Assembly: GCF_032854445.1 (NCBI RefSeq)
Contig: NC_088298.1
Coordinates: 13,691,504 to 13,755,503, forward strand
Direction: 5' to 3'
DNA length: 64,000 nt
DNA from: Liolophura sinensis
Lineage: Eukaryota > Mollusca > Polyplacophora > Chitonida > Chitonidae
Shown here: positions 35,401 through 47,058 of the stretch, one piece after another
Numbering within the stretch: position 1 is the first letter of the stretch
How the letters are laid out: every line of letters starts with the position of its first letter
The notes under the pieces: generated by a model
The model's input: only the letters and a program-made list of their open reading frames with translations
Database searches by the model: none
Told to the model about the DNA's origin: nothing
Position numbers and translations under genes: made by a program

Positions 35401-35431
35401 ATTGCGGGTTTATTTCAAATCGCCTACCTAC
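32428..35431. other. Non-coding stretch, upstream of the 32335-32427 exon
   Basis: No convincing exon or repeat. Frames at 33284-33496 (-) and 34096-34500 (+) lack domain signals. A possible donor (ctacg|ggtaag) at about 34132 has no matching acceptor. The first few hundred bases would include the promoter and 5' UTR of the exon at 32335-32427. Confidence 0.4.
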
Positions 35432-37360
35432 TTTATACTCTGGAGAACCCGCTACTTTATACTCAGGAGAACTAGTTAATTCATGTAGAAGAACTACAGG
35501 TACATACACTGTATATTCAGGAGAACCAGCTACTTTATACTCAGGAGAACTAGTTAGTTCATGCTCAGGAGAACTACAGGTGCATACACTGTATATTCAG
35601 GAGAACTAGCTACTTTATACTCAGGAGAACTAGTTAATTCATGCTCAGAAGAACTACAGGTGCATACACTGTATATTCAGGAGAACTAGCTACTTTATAC
35701 TCAGGAGAACTAGTTAATTCATGCTCAGGAGAACTACAGGTACATACACTGTATACTCTGGAGAACCAGCTACTTTATACTCAGGAGAACTAGTTAATTC
35801 ATGTAGAAGAACTACAGGTACATACACTGTATATTCAGGAGAACCAGCTACTTTATACTCAGGAGAACTAGTTAATTCATGCTCAGGAGAACTACAGGTA
35901 CATACACTGTATGTTCAGGAGAACTAGCTACTTTATACTCAGGAGAACTAGTTAATTCATGCTCAGGAGAACTACAGGTACATACACTGTATGTTCAGGA
36001 GAACCAGCTACTTTATACTCAGGAGAACTAGTTAATTCATGCTCAGAAGAACTACAGGTACATACACGGTATGTTCAGGAGAACCAGCTACTTTATACTC
36101 AGGAGAACTAGTTAATTCATGCTCAGGAGAACTACAGGTACATACACTGTATATTCAGGAGAACTAGCTACTTTATACTCAGGAGAACTAGTTAATTCAT
36201 GCTCAGAAGAACTACAGGTACATACACTGTATATTCAGGAGAACTAGCTACTTTATACTCAGGAGAACTAGTTAATTCATGTAGAAGAACTACAGGTACA
36301 TACACTGTATATTCAGGAGAACTAGCTACTTTATACTCAGGAGAACTAGTTAATTCATGCTCAGAAGAACTACAGGTGCATACACTGTATATTCAGAAGA
36401 ACTAGCTACTTTGTACTCAGGAGAACTAGTTAATTCATGCTCAGAAGAACTACAGGTACATACACTGTATGTTCAGGAGAACCAGCTACTTTATACTCAG
36501 GAGAACTAGTTAATTCATGCTCAGGAGAACTACAGGTACATACACTGTATGTTCAGGAGAACCAGCTACTTTATACTCAGGAGAACTAGTTAATTCATGT
36601 AGGAGAACTACAGGTACATACACTGTATATTCAGGAGAACTAGCTACTTTATACTCAGGAGAACTAGTTAATTCATGCTCAGAAGAACTACAGGTGCATA
36701 CACTGTATATTCAGGAGAACTAGCTACTTTATACTCAGGAGAACTAGTTAATTCATGCTCAGAAGAACTACAGGTACATACACTGTATGTTCAGGAGAAC
36801 CAGCTACTTTATACTCAGGAGAACTAGTTAATTCATGCTCGGAAGAACTACAGGTACATACACTGCATGTTCAGGAGAACTAGCTACTTTTTACTCAGGA
36901 GAACTAGTTAATTCATGCTCAGAAGAACTACAGGTACATACACTGTATGTTCAGGAGAACCAGCTACTTTATACTCAGGAGAACTAGTTAATTCATGCTC
37001 AGGAGAACTACAGGTACATACACTGTATATTCAGGAGAACTAGCTACTTTATACTCAGGAGAACTAGTTAATTCATGCTCAGAAGAACTACAGGTACATA
37101 CACTGTATATTCAGGAGAACCAGCTACTTTATACTCAGGAGAACTAGTTAATTCATACTTGAGAGAACTACAGGTACATACACTGTATATTCAGGAGAAC
37201 TAGCTACTTCATACTCAGGAGAACTAGTTAATTCATACTCAGGAGAACTAGTTAACTCATACTCAGGAGAACTAGTTAATTCATACTCAGGAGAACTAGC
37301 TACTTTATACTTTTGAGAACTCGCTACTTTATATTCTGCAGAACTCGCTACTTTATATTC
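35432..37360. repeat. 80-bp minisatellite
   Basis: More than 20 units of about 80 bp, each made of ggagaac(t/c)agctacttta, tactcaggagaactagttaa, ttcatgctcag(g/a)agaacta and caggtacatacactgtat(a/g)ttca. A variant replaces catgctca with catgtaga or catgtagg. The phrase tcaggagaactag recurs inside the unit, so the 80-bp repeat itself grew from shorter words. Because 80 is not a multiple of three, open frames in the array are limited to two or three units. Confidence 0.96.
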
Positions 37361-37680
37361 ACTAGAACTGCAAGTAGGTCAGGAGAACTTCTTGTAGCTA
37401 CATGTACCTTATACTCAGGAGAACTACTTGTAGCTACACGTAGCTTATACTCAGGAGAACTACTTGTAGTTACATGTACCTTATACTAACGAGAACTACT
37501 TGTAGCTACATGTACCTTATACTCAGAAGAACTACTTGTAGTTACACGTACCTTATACTCTGGAGAACTACTTGTAGCTAGATGTAACTTATACTCAGGA
37601 GAACTACTTATAGCTACACATAGCTTATACTCAGGAAAACTACTTGTAGCTACATGTACCTTATACTCAGGAGAATGACA
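37361..37680. repeat. 36-bp minisatellite adjoining the 80-bp array
   Basis: Eight or so copies of actcaggagaactacttgta, gctacatgtaccttat. It shares the word actcaggagaacta with the neighbouring array, so the two probably have a common origin. Confidence 0.92.
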
Positions 37681-39207
37681 TGTGGCTATTTTTTATCCCA
37701 GTTTCTTGGATACAATAAATTCTTCTAGATCCTCCAATCAGTGTACAAGATCCTCAGACATGCACTGTACTGAAATAGCTGAATATTTCATTCTTTTTAA
37801 GGATCACTTGTGCCTTGATCTCATATAATGGAGCATACAGACACGTCTCCATCACAAATACGCAAAAGTTTGCATTTCACAGCAATGATACAGGCGGATT
37901 ACGATGTCCCAACCTGAGTACACAAATGGTTACCTAATACTGTAAGAGAGAAATCCAAATCCAACACTGTATTGACCCGTGGTAAGTGCAGTCATTACCA
38001 ATAATCATGCTGATATGACTGCATGTCTACGCATCAGAAACTGTTTCGAGAAATCTTCCAATATCTGAACCTCACACGGATATTACAACCATCTTCAGCA
38101 GACCAAAGTAAAGTCAGTAATATCCCAGAAAGTCTTGCTGACAGGTATTAAGACATCAGCCCAGTTCAGTCACATTATACTGCCTGGTAGTGTTTGTTCT
38201 TTTTCTGCTAGATTTTGTCCCAGAAATCTGCCTCACCCAGCTGAAAAATTTCCTGACTCTCACAACCGAGAAGCAGTTTAACTTTTGGCTCAGTAAACTT
38301 ACTAACTGTCATTCCGTCTCTCCGGGTTTTTGTTTCTGCCGTGTACACGCACTCAAAGCCCGGCTGATCCCCTTCTCAGATCTGCTCTGCCCTCTCTTGG
38401 GGCGCAGTGGCCCTGGCGGAGCCCAAATAACTTTAATTCATTGGTGATCTATACAAGTGACATGCTCGCAGCATTCCAACACCATCCCTGCTCCACAGTC
38501 TATTGTGTCCTTCACACTCAGCCTGATCACAGGTCTCTGGAGCTAGGCTGGGGGACGATAAACATCCAATCTGGAAATACTGTCAGGATTTTGGAAAGCG
38601 TGTTCTATCCAACAAACGTCCCGCTTGAAGATAGGCTCTCACACGTACTAGCCTCGGCCTGGGCCAAACAGCGATTAATCGGGAACTACGTCCAAATGGA
38701 TCTCTCTCTCCTACCCGTTTCCCAGCAAACAATCGCAATCATGTGGATCAATCCAATTATCAGTTGGGAACTTGATCTAGTTTTGCCTAATAGCATTATG
38801 GCGGGTGGTTTCCCCAGTACTAAACTATCATACATTTAAATCCAATGCCCTTTCAGTGGAACTGGTACAAGAACTGTACTATAGAGTTACAGAAAATCTA
38901 GCCATCGTTTATGTAACAGTAGAATTTGTTGGTCAATCCTAACAGTACATCTACTAAACAATTTGGTCAGAAGGTTTCCTATCTCGGTATAAATTTGCAG
39001 GGATATTGGTTTGATGTGGAAATTAGACAAAAATAAATACCTGTAAAGAAAAGAAGGCCAGTACAAAGAAGGAGGAATGAGAATGAGGAGCGAACACTTA
39101 TTCATACCAACTGTGTTACTTTGACTGTGAACTGTGAATAAATACCATTGTAACTGTGAATAAATACCACTGTAACTGTGAATAAATAATGCTGTGACTT
39201 GTTTGAG
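37681..39207. other. Non-coding stretch with the longest open frame in the window
   Basis: A 169-codon plus frame (38330-38839) crosses a moderately GC-rich patch. It contains no motif I know and has no donor or acceptor that would make it an exon. A frame of this length is about what chance gives in 64 kb of six-frame sequence. No repeat was recognised. Confidence 0.35.
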
Positions 39208-39354
39208 TGCCGGTCTGCCAGCAACCTGCAGATGGTTGTGGCTTTTCCCCACGCTTTGCCTGGTTTCCTCCAACCATAATGCTGGTCACTGTCGTTTAAG
39301 TGAAATATTCTTGAGTATGGCGTAAAACACCAATCAAAGAAATAAATAAATAAA
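39208..39354 (+). mobile_element. SINE-A, 5' truncated
   Basis: From ccggtctgccagcaacctgc to the tail caatcaaagaaataaataaa. Body close to consensus. Confidence 0.9.
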
Positions 39355-40680
39355 CAGTACTTGAAAATGTTTAGGATTACAAACAAAAAAATTAAAATAC
39401 ATATATATGCATATACATTTTGCATAAATCTCAGAAATCTGAGAGAAGAATTTGATTATACGATCAAGTGAGAACAAGAAAAGACAAGATCATCCAACAA
39501 AATGTTAAAATGTTTTTTCCTCAGATCACAAAATTCCCTGAGTACATGTACAATTCAATGACATGAAGGAAGGGATTCCACAAGTACTGTGGCTCCATGT
39601 CATCAAATGTCTTACGTAGCTAGGGCAGAGTGGTTTCTCCAGGCTATATGCCAGATGTACTTCATCATTAAATGTCACCTGTACCTGTACCAGGTAGTGA
39701 GATACTGAAGGCAGTAAACAAAGATTAAACAGAACAATTTCATTACATTACTGTTTTGAAAGTCTTGTACATTTTTCCTTTCTTTTTCATTCTGCTTAAC
39801 ACGAATGTGTTTTCTTGTAGTCAATATTTTTTTTATTCAAAATGTCATATCTGTAATCCCATAAAAATGGTTTGAATACCAGATCAGGAAGGCATGGGTC
39901 ACAAATCTTCCCAAACCATGAATTAAAGAAACAGTTCACTCTATTTTTCTTTTTCTTTGGTACTTCTTCAGAATACTGACTAATACAATAAATCCAGGGC
40001 TGACATGATCTGAGGTCTCTGTTCTAAGCTCAGTTGCGACCCCTGACTTAGGATACAGATGCTCAATAAACCCAGTGATTGGTGACTGCTGACACTACAG
40101 ACAGATTACCGGCCACGCTGACATAAAAAAATAATGCCAGCTGATAAATTGAGGAACTATTCGCTTAAAATATTATACTTTCATTTCTGATTTTTTTATT
40201 TTTTTTATTTTTTGGTACCACTATGTTGTTTTGCCAGTGAGTTTCATTATGAATGACTCAACATGTGCTTTATCAGCAAATTTAGTGACTTTTTTTCTCT
40301 CCACATGAATAATCTATTGGCTATTCCACAGACTGACTCATTCATAAAGTCAGTAAAAACATTCACTGAGTGACTGGATGATTGATTTCTGTACGAACGT
40401 ATTGAATGTGCTCTTCTCATGCTGACAATGCAAGCCTAGATATATAGATGGCTGCACTCACCCCCATGTTGGATCTCTGACAAAACAATGTCATGGTCTC
40501 TGCTTTCACTGTGTGCACTCGACCATGAGATTCTTTTGTTTGAGACCCGACATGGCCGCGATCAAAAGCATGTCTTCTTTGGCTGTATTCTTGTCACTTA
40601 AGAAGTGATGAGACATTAATGCATTGAATACTGATAGGAACCCTGTACTGTACATGTACATACATGCACAAATACACAGA
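39355..40680. other. Non-coding stretch
   Basis: AT-rich, with T-runs near 40190-40215 and a short ACCTG cluster near 39690 (cacctgtacctgtaccaggt). No gene seen. Confidence 0.45.
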
Positions 40681-40682
40681 GA

Positions 40683-40829
40683 AGGTCTGTTAGCAACCTG
40701 CGGATGATCGTAGGTTTGCCCCAGGCAGTGCCCGGATTCCACCCACCATAATGCTGACCACCGTCGTACAAGTGAAATATTCCTGAGTACGGCGTAAAAC
40801 ACCAATGAAATAAATAAATAAATCAAATA
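40683..40829 (+). mobile_element. SINE-A, 5' truncated
   Basis: aaggtctgttagcaacctgc to (aaat)n. The flanks aaatacacagaga (about 40670) and aaatacatagaga (just after the tail) are a target-site duplication with one mismatch. Confidence 0.9.
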
Positions 40830-41203
40830 CATAGAGAATATTGCACAGTGAAGAGGCATTTTGAGATGGTAAGTCAGAGATGGTGTTTAGCGTCTTGTGG
40901 GTTATCATTTATCCTAAATGTACATGTATGTACTATTTATATTTTGACAATATCATGATTTTATGCATTTGATAATCATGTATATCATGATTTTATGCAT
41001 CTAAACAATGTTGTAGCTCTATGGTTTCACAAACTCAAGTATATAAGGTGATGTCGTACATGACATCTTGTAAGATGTGCCTTGTTGTGTAACTTATGAG
41101 TGGTAAACTTGGCTAAACTTGTCATATGATGTCATCTTGCAGACTGGAATGTCATGAAACAAAATGTTTCTTTCTGACGTCAAAAAAAAATATCAGCCTC
41201 AAT

Positions 41204-41372
41204 GAGGCAGCCTCATTGCAACACACTGACAGCGTGCAGACAATCAGGGGCAGCCTCATTGTAACACACTGACAGCATGCAGACAACCAGTGACAGCCTC
41301 AATGTAACACACTGACAGCATGCAGACAATCAGAGACAGCCTCAATGTAACACACTGACAGCGTGCAGGCAA
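41204..41372. repeat. 43-bp minisatellite, 4 copies
   Basis: Four units of gcagcctcattgtaacacac, tgacagc(g/a)tgcagacaa, tcag(g/a)g(g/a). Confidence 0.92.
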
Positions 41373-41549
41373 TCAAAATAATAATAATAGCTTTATTTCA
41401 AGAGGGGAAAATACAATGCGTATGCTCAGTCAACACTGGGTTGGTCTACCCTGAGACCCTCAGACACAAACAATTTGAAACAATATGTTACATTACATAT
41501 GTGTTGGAAAACATGGTAATTTGGATTGTGGATTTGAATAAACCACTTG

Positions 41550-41554
<5 letters not shown>

Positions 41555-41591
<37 letters not shown>
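41555..41591. repeat. (TA)n microsatellite
   Basis: An AT dinucleotide run of about 34 bp. Confidence 0.95.
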
Positions 41592-41594
<3 letters not shown>

Positions 41595-42394
41595 CAACAC
41601 AAAGTATTTAAACAGTGAAATGATAATGACAGCAAGTGTGAATTTTGCCGCTATAACTATCCCAACCAATGGAAGAGATAGGTTAGTGGGAGACAGCAGG
41701 AGGTGGGTGGAGTAGTTGTAGGTAACAAAATCAAAATCATTCCAACATCTAGAATGATTCTACATTTAGCAACACATCAGAAAGAATGTAAATTATTCTG
41801 AGAATTTTAATTAGCCCACAAACAGACACCGTATAACATCTTAAAATAAACATACAGTGAAACATGTTACGTCACTTAATGGATCTATCAAATTCAGGTC
41901 TCAAAACTACTTGCAACCTGTTACCTTAAATGAGAACATGTAAGCAAAACCTAAAATCCACCGCACATGATCAAGACCATGTAGAACACAATCTAACCAC
42001 TAGAACAAACACAGCACTGTCCCCATACAGAGCTGCTGATCGTGGCAGCTAGATATGAGCAAAAAATAATAACTTACCCACACGAAAGAGTATCTGATTT
42101 TCTTCTTTTTGCTCTAGTGTTTACTCAATGTGCATGACACTCTGAAAAAAATTCCCAGCAGAATGGGAAAATTTAACACATTCTACCAAATGACATTCAA
42201 CAAGCGTTGTATTTTAATTTAAAACTATACATGTACAATTAAAATTTAGTATATTTATATTCCTGATGATTGAAATTGCACATAGGTACAAAAACTGGAC
42301 CAACTGATAGTGTGTCATTGCTTTGAACTCATACTGCCATCAAATTTTAACACATGTAATATAGTAATACCTCTCTTAACCATGATTTCCAAAG

Positions 42395-42640
42395 ATTTAT
42401 TAATTTAGTTATTTGATTGTTTAATGACACACACTCAAATTTTTCAATTGTTTGATGACAATGGTTATTTTTGGCTGGAGGCACCAGTGCACAGGTACAT
42501 GTATGCATGTTGTTTTCAACAAACATTTGCCATCACCAAGGTTCAATGCACAATGAGACCACAGGAACGTACAAATTCCCTGCCCAGGGCTGGGATTGAA
42601 CCTGTAACTGAAAAACATGCTGATCTTTAATTTCTCAGCC
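42395..42640 (-). mobile_element. Possible third, older SINE type
   Basis: The minus strand has a B-box-like word (ggttcaatcccagccctggg) and ends in an A/T-rich tail (aaacaatcaaataactaaat) resembling SINE-A tails, but the body does not match SINE-A or SINE-B. No clear A box. A tRNA-derived ancestry is likely but not proved. Confidence 0.4.
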
Positions 42641-42673
42641 AGGATGTACTTCTTCTCTCCAAGGAAACACACC

Positions 42674-43031
42674 GGCCCTGATAGCACAGCTGGCAGAGCG
42701 TCCGCTTCGGGAGCGGTTGACCCAGGGTCAATCCTGGGTTGAGTCACAAGCAAGACCTTAAAAGAGGAAGTTGTAACTTCCTCGCTTGGCGTTCAGCATG
42801 AAAGGTATAGTGCAACGACTGGTTGACCCGTATTAGTATAATGGCTTGGGTGGGTTGGCTTACTTGCCTTCGGTAAGGTGTCTCAGTGAAGCAGCACTAG
42901 ATAAAAGAGTGGTGGAAATCCGTCCTGCAACAAGGAGGCACATTACATGTACTCTAAGGATTCCTTCGTCGTCATATGACTGAAAAATTGTTAAGTACGA
43001 CATTAAACCCCAAGCACTCACTCACTCACTC
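42674..43031 (+). mobile_element. SINE-B, full length
   Basis: The most complete SINE-B. Its tRNA-like head, ggccctgatagcacagctgg cagagcgtccgcttcgggagc, has an A box (TAGCACAGCTGG) and a D-arm to anticodon-arm layout, then a B-box-like gggtcaatcctgg. The body has gttgtaacttcctcgcttgg, ggttgaccc, aagcagcactagataaaaga and ccgtcctgcaacaagg, and it ends in an aagcactcactcactcact tail. Confidence 0.93.
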
Positions 43032-43227
43032 GTACCAAGGGGGACACAAAATACTGCTCTCTGTACACTGATCCAATATTATCCAAAACACTCCCATGAA
43101 CACTGACCATCACCAAAGTCAGTAAACCACAAGCACTGTTTTCATGGTTGTTTCTCATCATGACCAGTCTATGGAATGAGCCAAACTCACCAAAGTGCAA
43201 CGGTACATGTACACTACTCTAGAGTGA

Positions 43228-43472
43228 TTTTTTTTATCTATTTGATTGGTGTTTTACACAGTACTCAAGAATATTTCACTTATAGGACGGTGGCCAGCAT
43301 TATGGTGAGTGGAAACCGGGCAGAGCTTGGGAGAAACCCACGACCATCCGCAGGCTGCTGGCAGACATTCCCACGTACAGCCGGAGAGGAAGCCAGCATG
43401 AGCTGGACTTGAACTCACAGCGACTGCATTGGTGAGAGACTCCTGGGCCATTACTAACCAACTAAGCACTGT
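43228..43472 (-). mobile_element. SINE-A, head partly deleted
   Basis: Nearly complete body (ggacggtggccagcattatg, agccggagaggaagccagca). The A-box end is reduced: gggccattactaaccaacta lacks the gctgcgctagcgc segment. Confidence 0.9.
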
Positions 43473-44279
43473 AGATTGAGAGTTTTCCAGTCAGAATTTT
43501 CAGGATACCATGTTAATTGATGACATTTTTCGGTCTCTTTCTCTGTCCAACAGCAATATTGTCGGGAAAAGACTGCACGGATTTGGGTAAGAGGGCATTT
43601 TTGCACAGATTGGCCTACATGGGTTAATGATCCAGTAAATTTTGCTGGTGATTGAGATCCTGGAATTTTCTACAACAATTCTTCACTACATATTGGTTGA
43701 ACAGATATACAGCACACTGTCCTTCTGTCACTAGTGTGGAAATTTGTATTTATAGCTCTGGTGAAGGTTTTGCTCTCTCTACGTGCAATGTGGTTTATTT
43801 ATTAGTTGTTTTAACATCACAATATCTGGACGTTTCACAAATACATGTATATTGTCAGTCAGTCCAATATGGGTTGAAGAAGCCATGCAGTGTGTCAGGC
43901 CAGGGTATAAACCACCAACTCTTGGCATGTTACTCAAGACTTTTCCCATGAATGATGCACACCTGCAGATCATTTTTGTGTAGGACTTAAGGTTTTCAAC
44001 AAACCTAAGACAAAAAATGCTGGAAATCACTTACATACAATGACTCAACTAAATGTACTTCTATGAGGGTGATAAATTTGACGGGTGGGGAGGAGCTTCC
44101 TGCGGTAGTACACTGCCTAAATATATCAAATCATCTTCTATCTTTGTAATTATTTGCTTATTTATGTTAAACACTGGGTTTTTAATGTCACTTTTAAAAC
44201 TTATGTTGGGTATCAAGATGGTATGTCCTTATGGCAGGCCGGTTGTCCAAATTCTCATGTTCATGCATGTACACGTACG
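43473..44279. other. Non-coding stretch
   Basis: A weak SINE-like piece at 43789-43985 starts with a reversed (TTTA) tail and includes ccaccaactcttggcatgtt, but I could not place it in a family. Nothing else seen. Confidence 0.35.
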
Positions 44280-44426
44280 TTGGAAGGTCTGCCAGCAACC
44301 TGCAGATGGTCGTGACTTTCCCCCGGGCTCTGCCCGGTTTCCTCCCACCATAATGCTGGCCGCCGTCATATAAGTGAAATATTCTTGAGTACGGCGTAAA
44401 ACACCAATCAAATAAATAAATAAATC
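44280..44426 (+). mobile_element. SINE-A, 5' truncated
   Basis: tggaaggtctgccagcaacc to the tail. TCATGCATGTACA occurs shortly before the element (about 44262) and immediately after it (about 44427), a likely target-site duplication. Confidence 0.91.
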
Positions 44427-44726
44427 ATGCATGTACATGGACAGTGCTGTAGCAATAAAAAGCCCGTTTTTGGATACTCATTCCTTTTTAGGGAGTTTAC
44501 AGCAGGTGATTAATAAGCCATTAGGACAGCGGTTAAGACTGCGGGTCAAGAAACGGACAAGCAGCATCATTGATTGACAGCCGTTAAATAGGCTTGACGG
44601 TGGTTAACTCTAAGAATGTTTGATCGTATACACAGTTAGGCTTCAGTTACGTGTGAACAAAACCAGTGCTGGTGAGAACTGCTGAAATGGTTCCACAAAT
44701 GACAATGTTTAGTTGTAACCGGATTA

Positions 44727-44800
44727 CAACAGTCATGTAACAGCCCGGATTACTGTGGTCTTGTAACAGGATTACTGTGGTCTTGTAACAGGATTACTCT
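44727..44800. repeat. 22-bp minisatellite, ~3 copies
   Basis: ggattactgtggtcttgtaa ca repeated, with the last unit changed to ggattactctggtcacgtga. Confidence 0.85.
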
Positions 44801-45259
44801 GGTCACGTGACATCTGTTGTAACAGGAGTACAATGGTTAATTCATCTTGATGACTATCACACCGGATTTGGCACACATTTTGATACATTAATTACGACAT
44901 ACAATGAATGAACTTTGTATGAAGAAAGTTCACTGCTAAAGATGCCACTAAGCTGCCACCAAAACAGACAAGTGGGCGTGAATTGACAAAATAGCCTGCC
45001 ATATTCTGACTTGTTCAGTTTAAACAAGCTCTCAAACACTGCTCTGATAATAAATTTTCCCGTATGATAACCATTTGTATAACCAGAATAATATCTACAT
45101 GGAAGTCCACAAAAGGACAAAAACATTAACAATTTTGCCAAAATGGCCTGAAATTTTGACTATATCTCATATTCATTCAAAGGCTGCTAATAAGAAAAAT
45201 TTTGGTAGCAAAACTACCAAAGAGCTCGCCTATCTAAAAGACACATGAAGGCAAAACTT

Positions 45260-45725
45260 CAGCTCAATACACAAAGTACTGAAATCATGAATTTGGTAAT
45301 TTACAGTAATAAATATGCACACAGAGTATCAGTGATGGGGCCTTTATGTCATTGTGTAAATGCATTTTGTTTAAATCTGATTCTAATACACGAAGTCAGG
45401 AATTTGGTAATTTACGGTATTTAACATGCACACACCACATCCACGATGGAATATCTCCCTCGTGTTATTGTGCTCTATGTTGCAAACCCTGAGCTCAATA
45501 AACACAGTACTATTTGAGATACCACACCTAACACTTTGTTTAACATTGATTCTCATACATAATACACTGTCAGGAATTCAGTAATTTAGGGTATTTAATA
45601 TGTACACAGCGAATCAATGATGGAATATCACCCTCGTGTTTTTGTGCTCTACATGTGTGCAAACCCTGATCTCAACAGTATTTCTTAATACCAACATACC
45701 ACCCTGACATTTTGTTTATCATTGC
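45260..45725. repeat. Degenerate ~155-185-bp repeat, 3 copies
   Basis: Three tandem, diverged units each carrying ggaattt(g)gtaatttac(g)g, atgcacacac..., gatggaatatc(a/t)ccctcg, and an end with acattttgtttaacattgat. Indels make the period irregular. Confidence 0.75.
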
Positions 45726-45861
45726 TTACCCTCTTACTGGACGCTGACCGTCAAGAGGCGACAAAAAAGTCTGGGAATTGAAACTGATTTAATTGTTACA
45801 GGCTGACAAACACACAGGTTTGATAGAACGACAGAGTAGACAGAATAGGTGTTAACCTATA

Positions 45862-46005
45862 CTTCCCCACCCAACACCCACCCACAACACCCACACAACA
45901 CCCATCCAACACCCACCCACGCGCAACACCCACCCAACACCAACCCACAACACCCATCCAACACCCACCCACCCGCAATACTCACCGAACACCCCACCCA
46001 CAACA
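45862..46005. repeat. CCCA/ACACC-rich low-complexity array
   Basis: Words of the type caacacccacccacaacacc repeated irregularly. Minus-strand frames rich in Gly, Trp, Val and Cys are repeat artefacts. Confidence 0.88.
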
Positions 46006-46051
46006 AATGAAAGTTCCTCCTCATCCTTTTATAAACCAACTATTGTCTGCT

Positions 46052-46505
46052 GTGTGAACTACATGTGTGTAAGCCTGTCTGGTAAATATGTGTGTGAACT
46101 ACATGTGTGTAAGCTTGTTTGGTAAATATGTGTGTGAACTACATGTGTTTAAGCTTGTCTGGTAAATATGTGTGTGAACTACAAGTGTGTAAGCTTGTCT
46201 GGTAAATATGTGTGTGAACTACATGTGTGTAAACTTGTTTGGTAAATATGTGTGTGAACTACCTGTGTAAGCTTATCTGGTAAATATCTGTGTGAACTAC
46301 AAGTGTGTAAGCTTGTCTGGTAAATATGTGTGTGAAATACAAGTGTGTAAGCTTGTCTGGTAAAAAAGTGTGTGAACTACAAGTGTTTCAGCCTGTCCGG
46401 TAAATACTTGTGTGAACTACATGTGTGTCAGCTTGCCTGGTAAATATGTGTGTGAACTAGATTTGTGTAAGCTTGACAGGTAAATATGTGTGTGAACTCC
46501 ATGTT
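46052..46505. repeat. 40-bp minisatellite
   Basis: About 11 copies of tgtgtgaactacatgtgtgt aagcttgtctggtaaatatg, diverging towards the right end. Confidence 0.95.
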
Positions 46506-46734
46506 TATTCATAGCTTGACTAGTAACTAAATGCCAAAGCTTTTGACAGGATCTGCTTTTTTCTGGTGCCTTGAGTGGTATTTAGTTGCAGTATTCCTGT
46601 CTCAGATCATCTGCATAATAGTGGATGTTTTTGCTTGTTTCCCATATATTTCTTGTTTAGTCCATTTGCAAGACAAAAGGGTACAGTGTCCTGCTATTGA
46701 TTAGGCTAATGATTACATGGACAAAACCTCCCCC

Positions 46735-46865
46735 CTTCATGGCTTTACTGATCACGGTCAGTGGTTTACTCCTGGCTCTCCCATTTCCAACACTGTTAAC
46801 CACCATAATGTAAGTAAAATCTCCTGAGTATGGTGTTAAACCCACAGCACTCCCCCCCCCCCCAA
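46735..46865 (+). mobile_element. Decayed SINE 3' fragment and C-run
   Basis: tcctggctctcccatttcc, accaccataatgtaagtaaa and gagtatggtgttaaaccca follow the SINE-A 3' order but end in cagcactccccc, a SINE-B-like tail running into 12 C. It may be a hybrid or a related subfamily. Confidence 0.5.
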
Positions 46866-47008
46866 CCCACCCCCGATCCCGTTCCATCCACCTACTAGTG
46901 TCAAATATACTGACTAGATACTGACTAGCCGACGGGTCTAACAACATGCTTCAGAACTGCAGCTTGTTTTCAGGCTTATCAGTATATCGGTTGCAAGTGT
47001 CTCCTAGC

Positions 47009-47058
47009 TCTAGATTCCAAGACGACAGGAGACGCGTTCTAAGCGTGTCTGGAATCTA
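47009..47058. repeat. Imperfect hairpin
   Basis: tctagattccaagac and gtctggaatcta pair around an inner agacgcgttctaagcgtgtct that can itself pair imperfectly. There is no gene context. It could be a small foldback element remnant. Confidence 0.55.

Noticed and set aside
35721-36723. Repeated 68-codon frames (MLRRTTGTYTVYSGE...)
   Set aside because: Produced by the 80-bp minisatellite. The frame shifts every unit and each frame ends in the same repeat-borne stop.
38330-38839. Longest open frame in the window, 169 codons, plus strand
   Set aside because: No recognisable domain, no splice sites at its ends and no repeat relation. A frame of this length is expected about once or twice by chance in 64 kb read in six frames.
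42674-42750. tRNA gene
   Set aside because: The tRNA-like head has A and B boxes but no complete cloverleaf with a matched acceptor stem, and it continues into the SINE-B body seen at other loci.
45796-46039. Gly/Trp/Cys-rich minus-strand frames resembling a small secreted protein
   Set aside because: They are translations of the CCCA-type low-complexity run, open in two overlapping frames.
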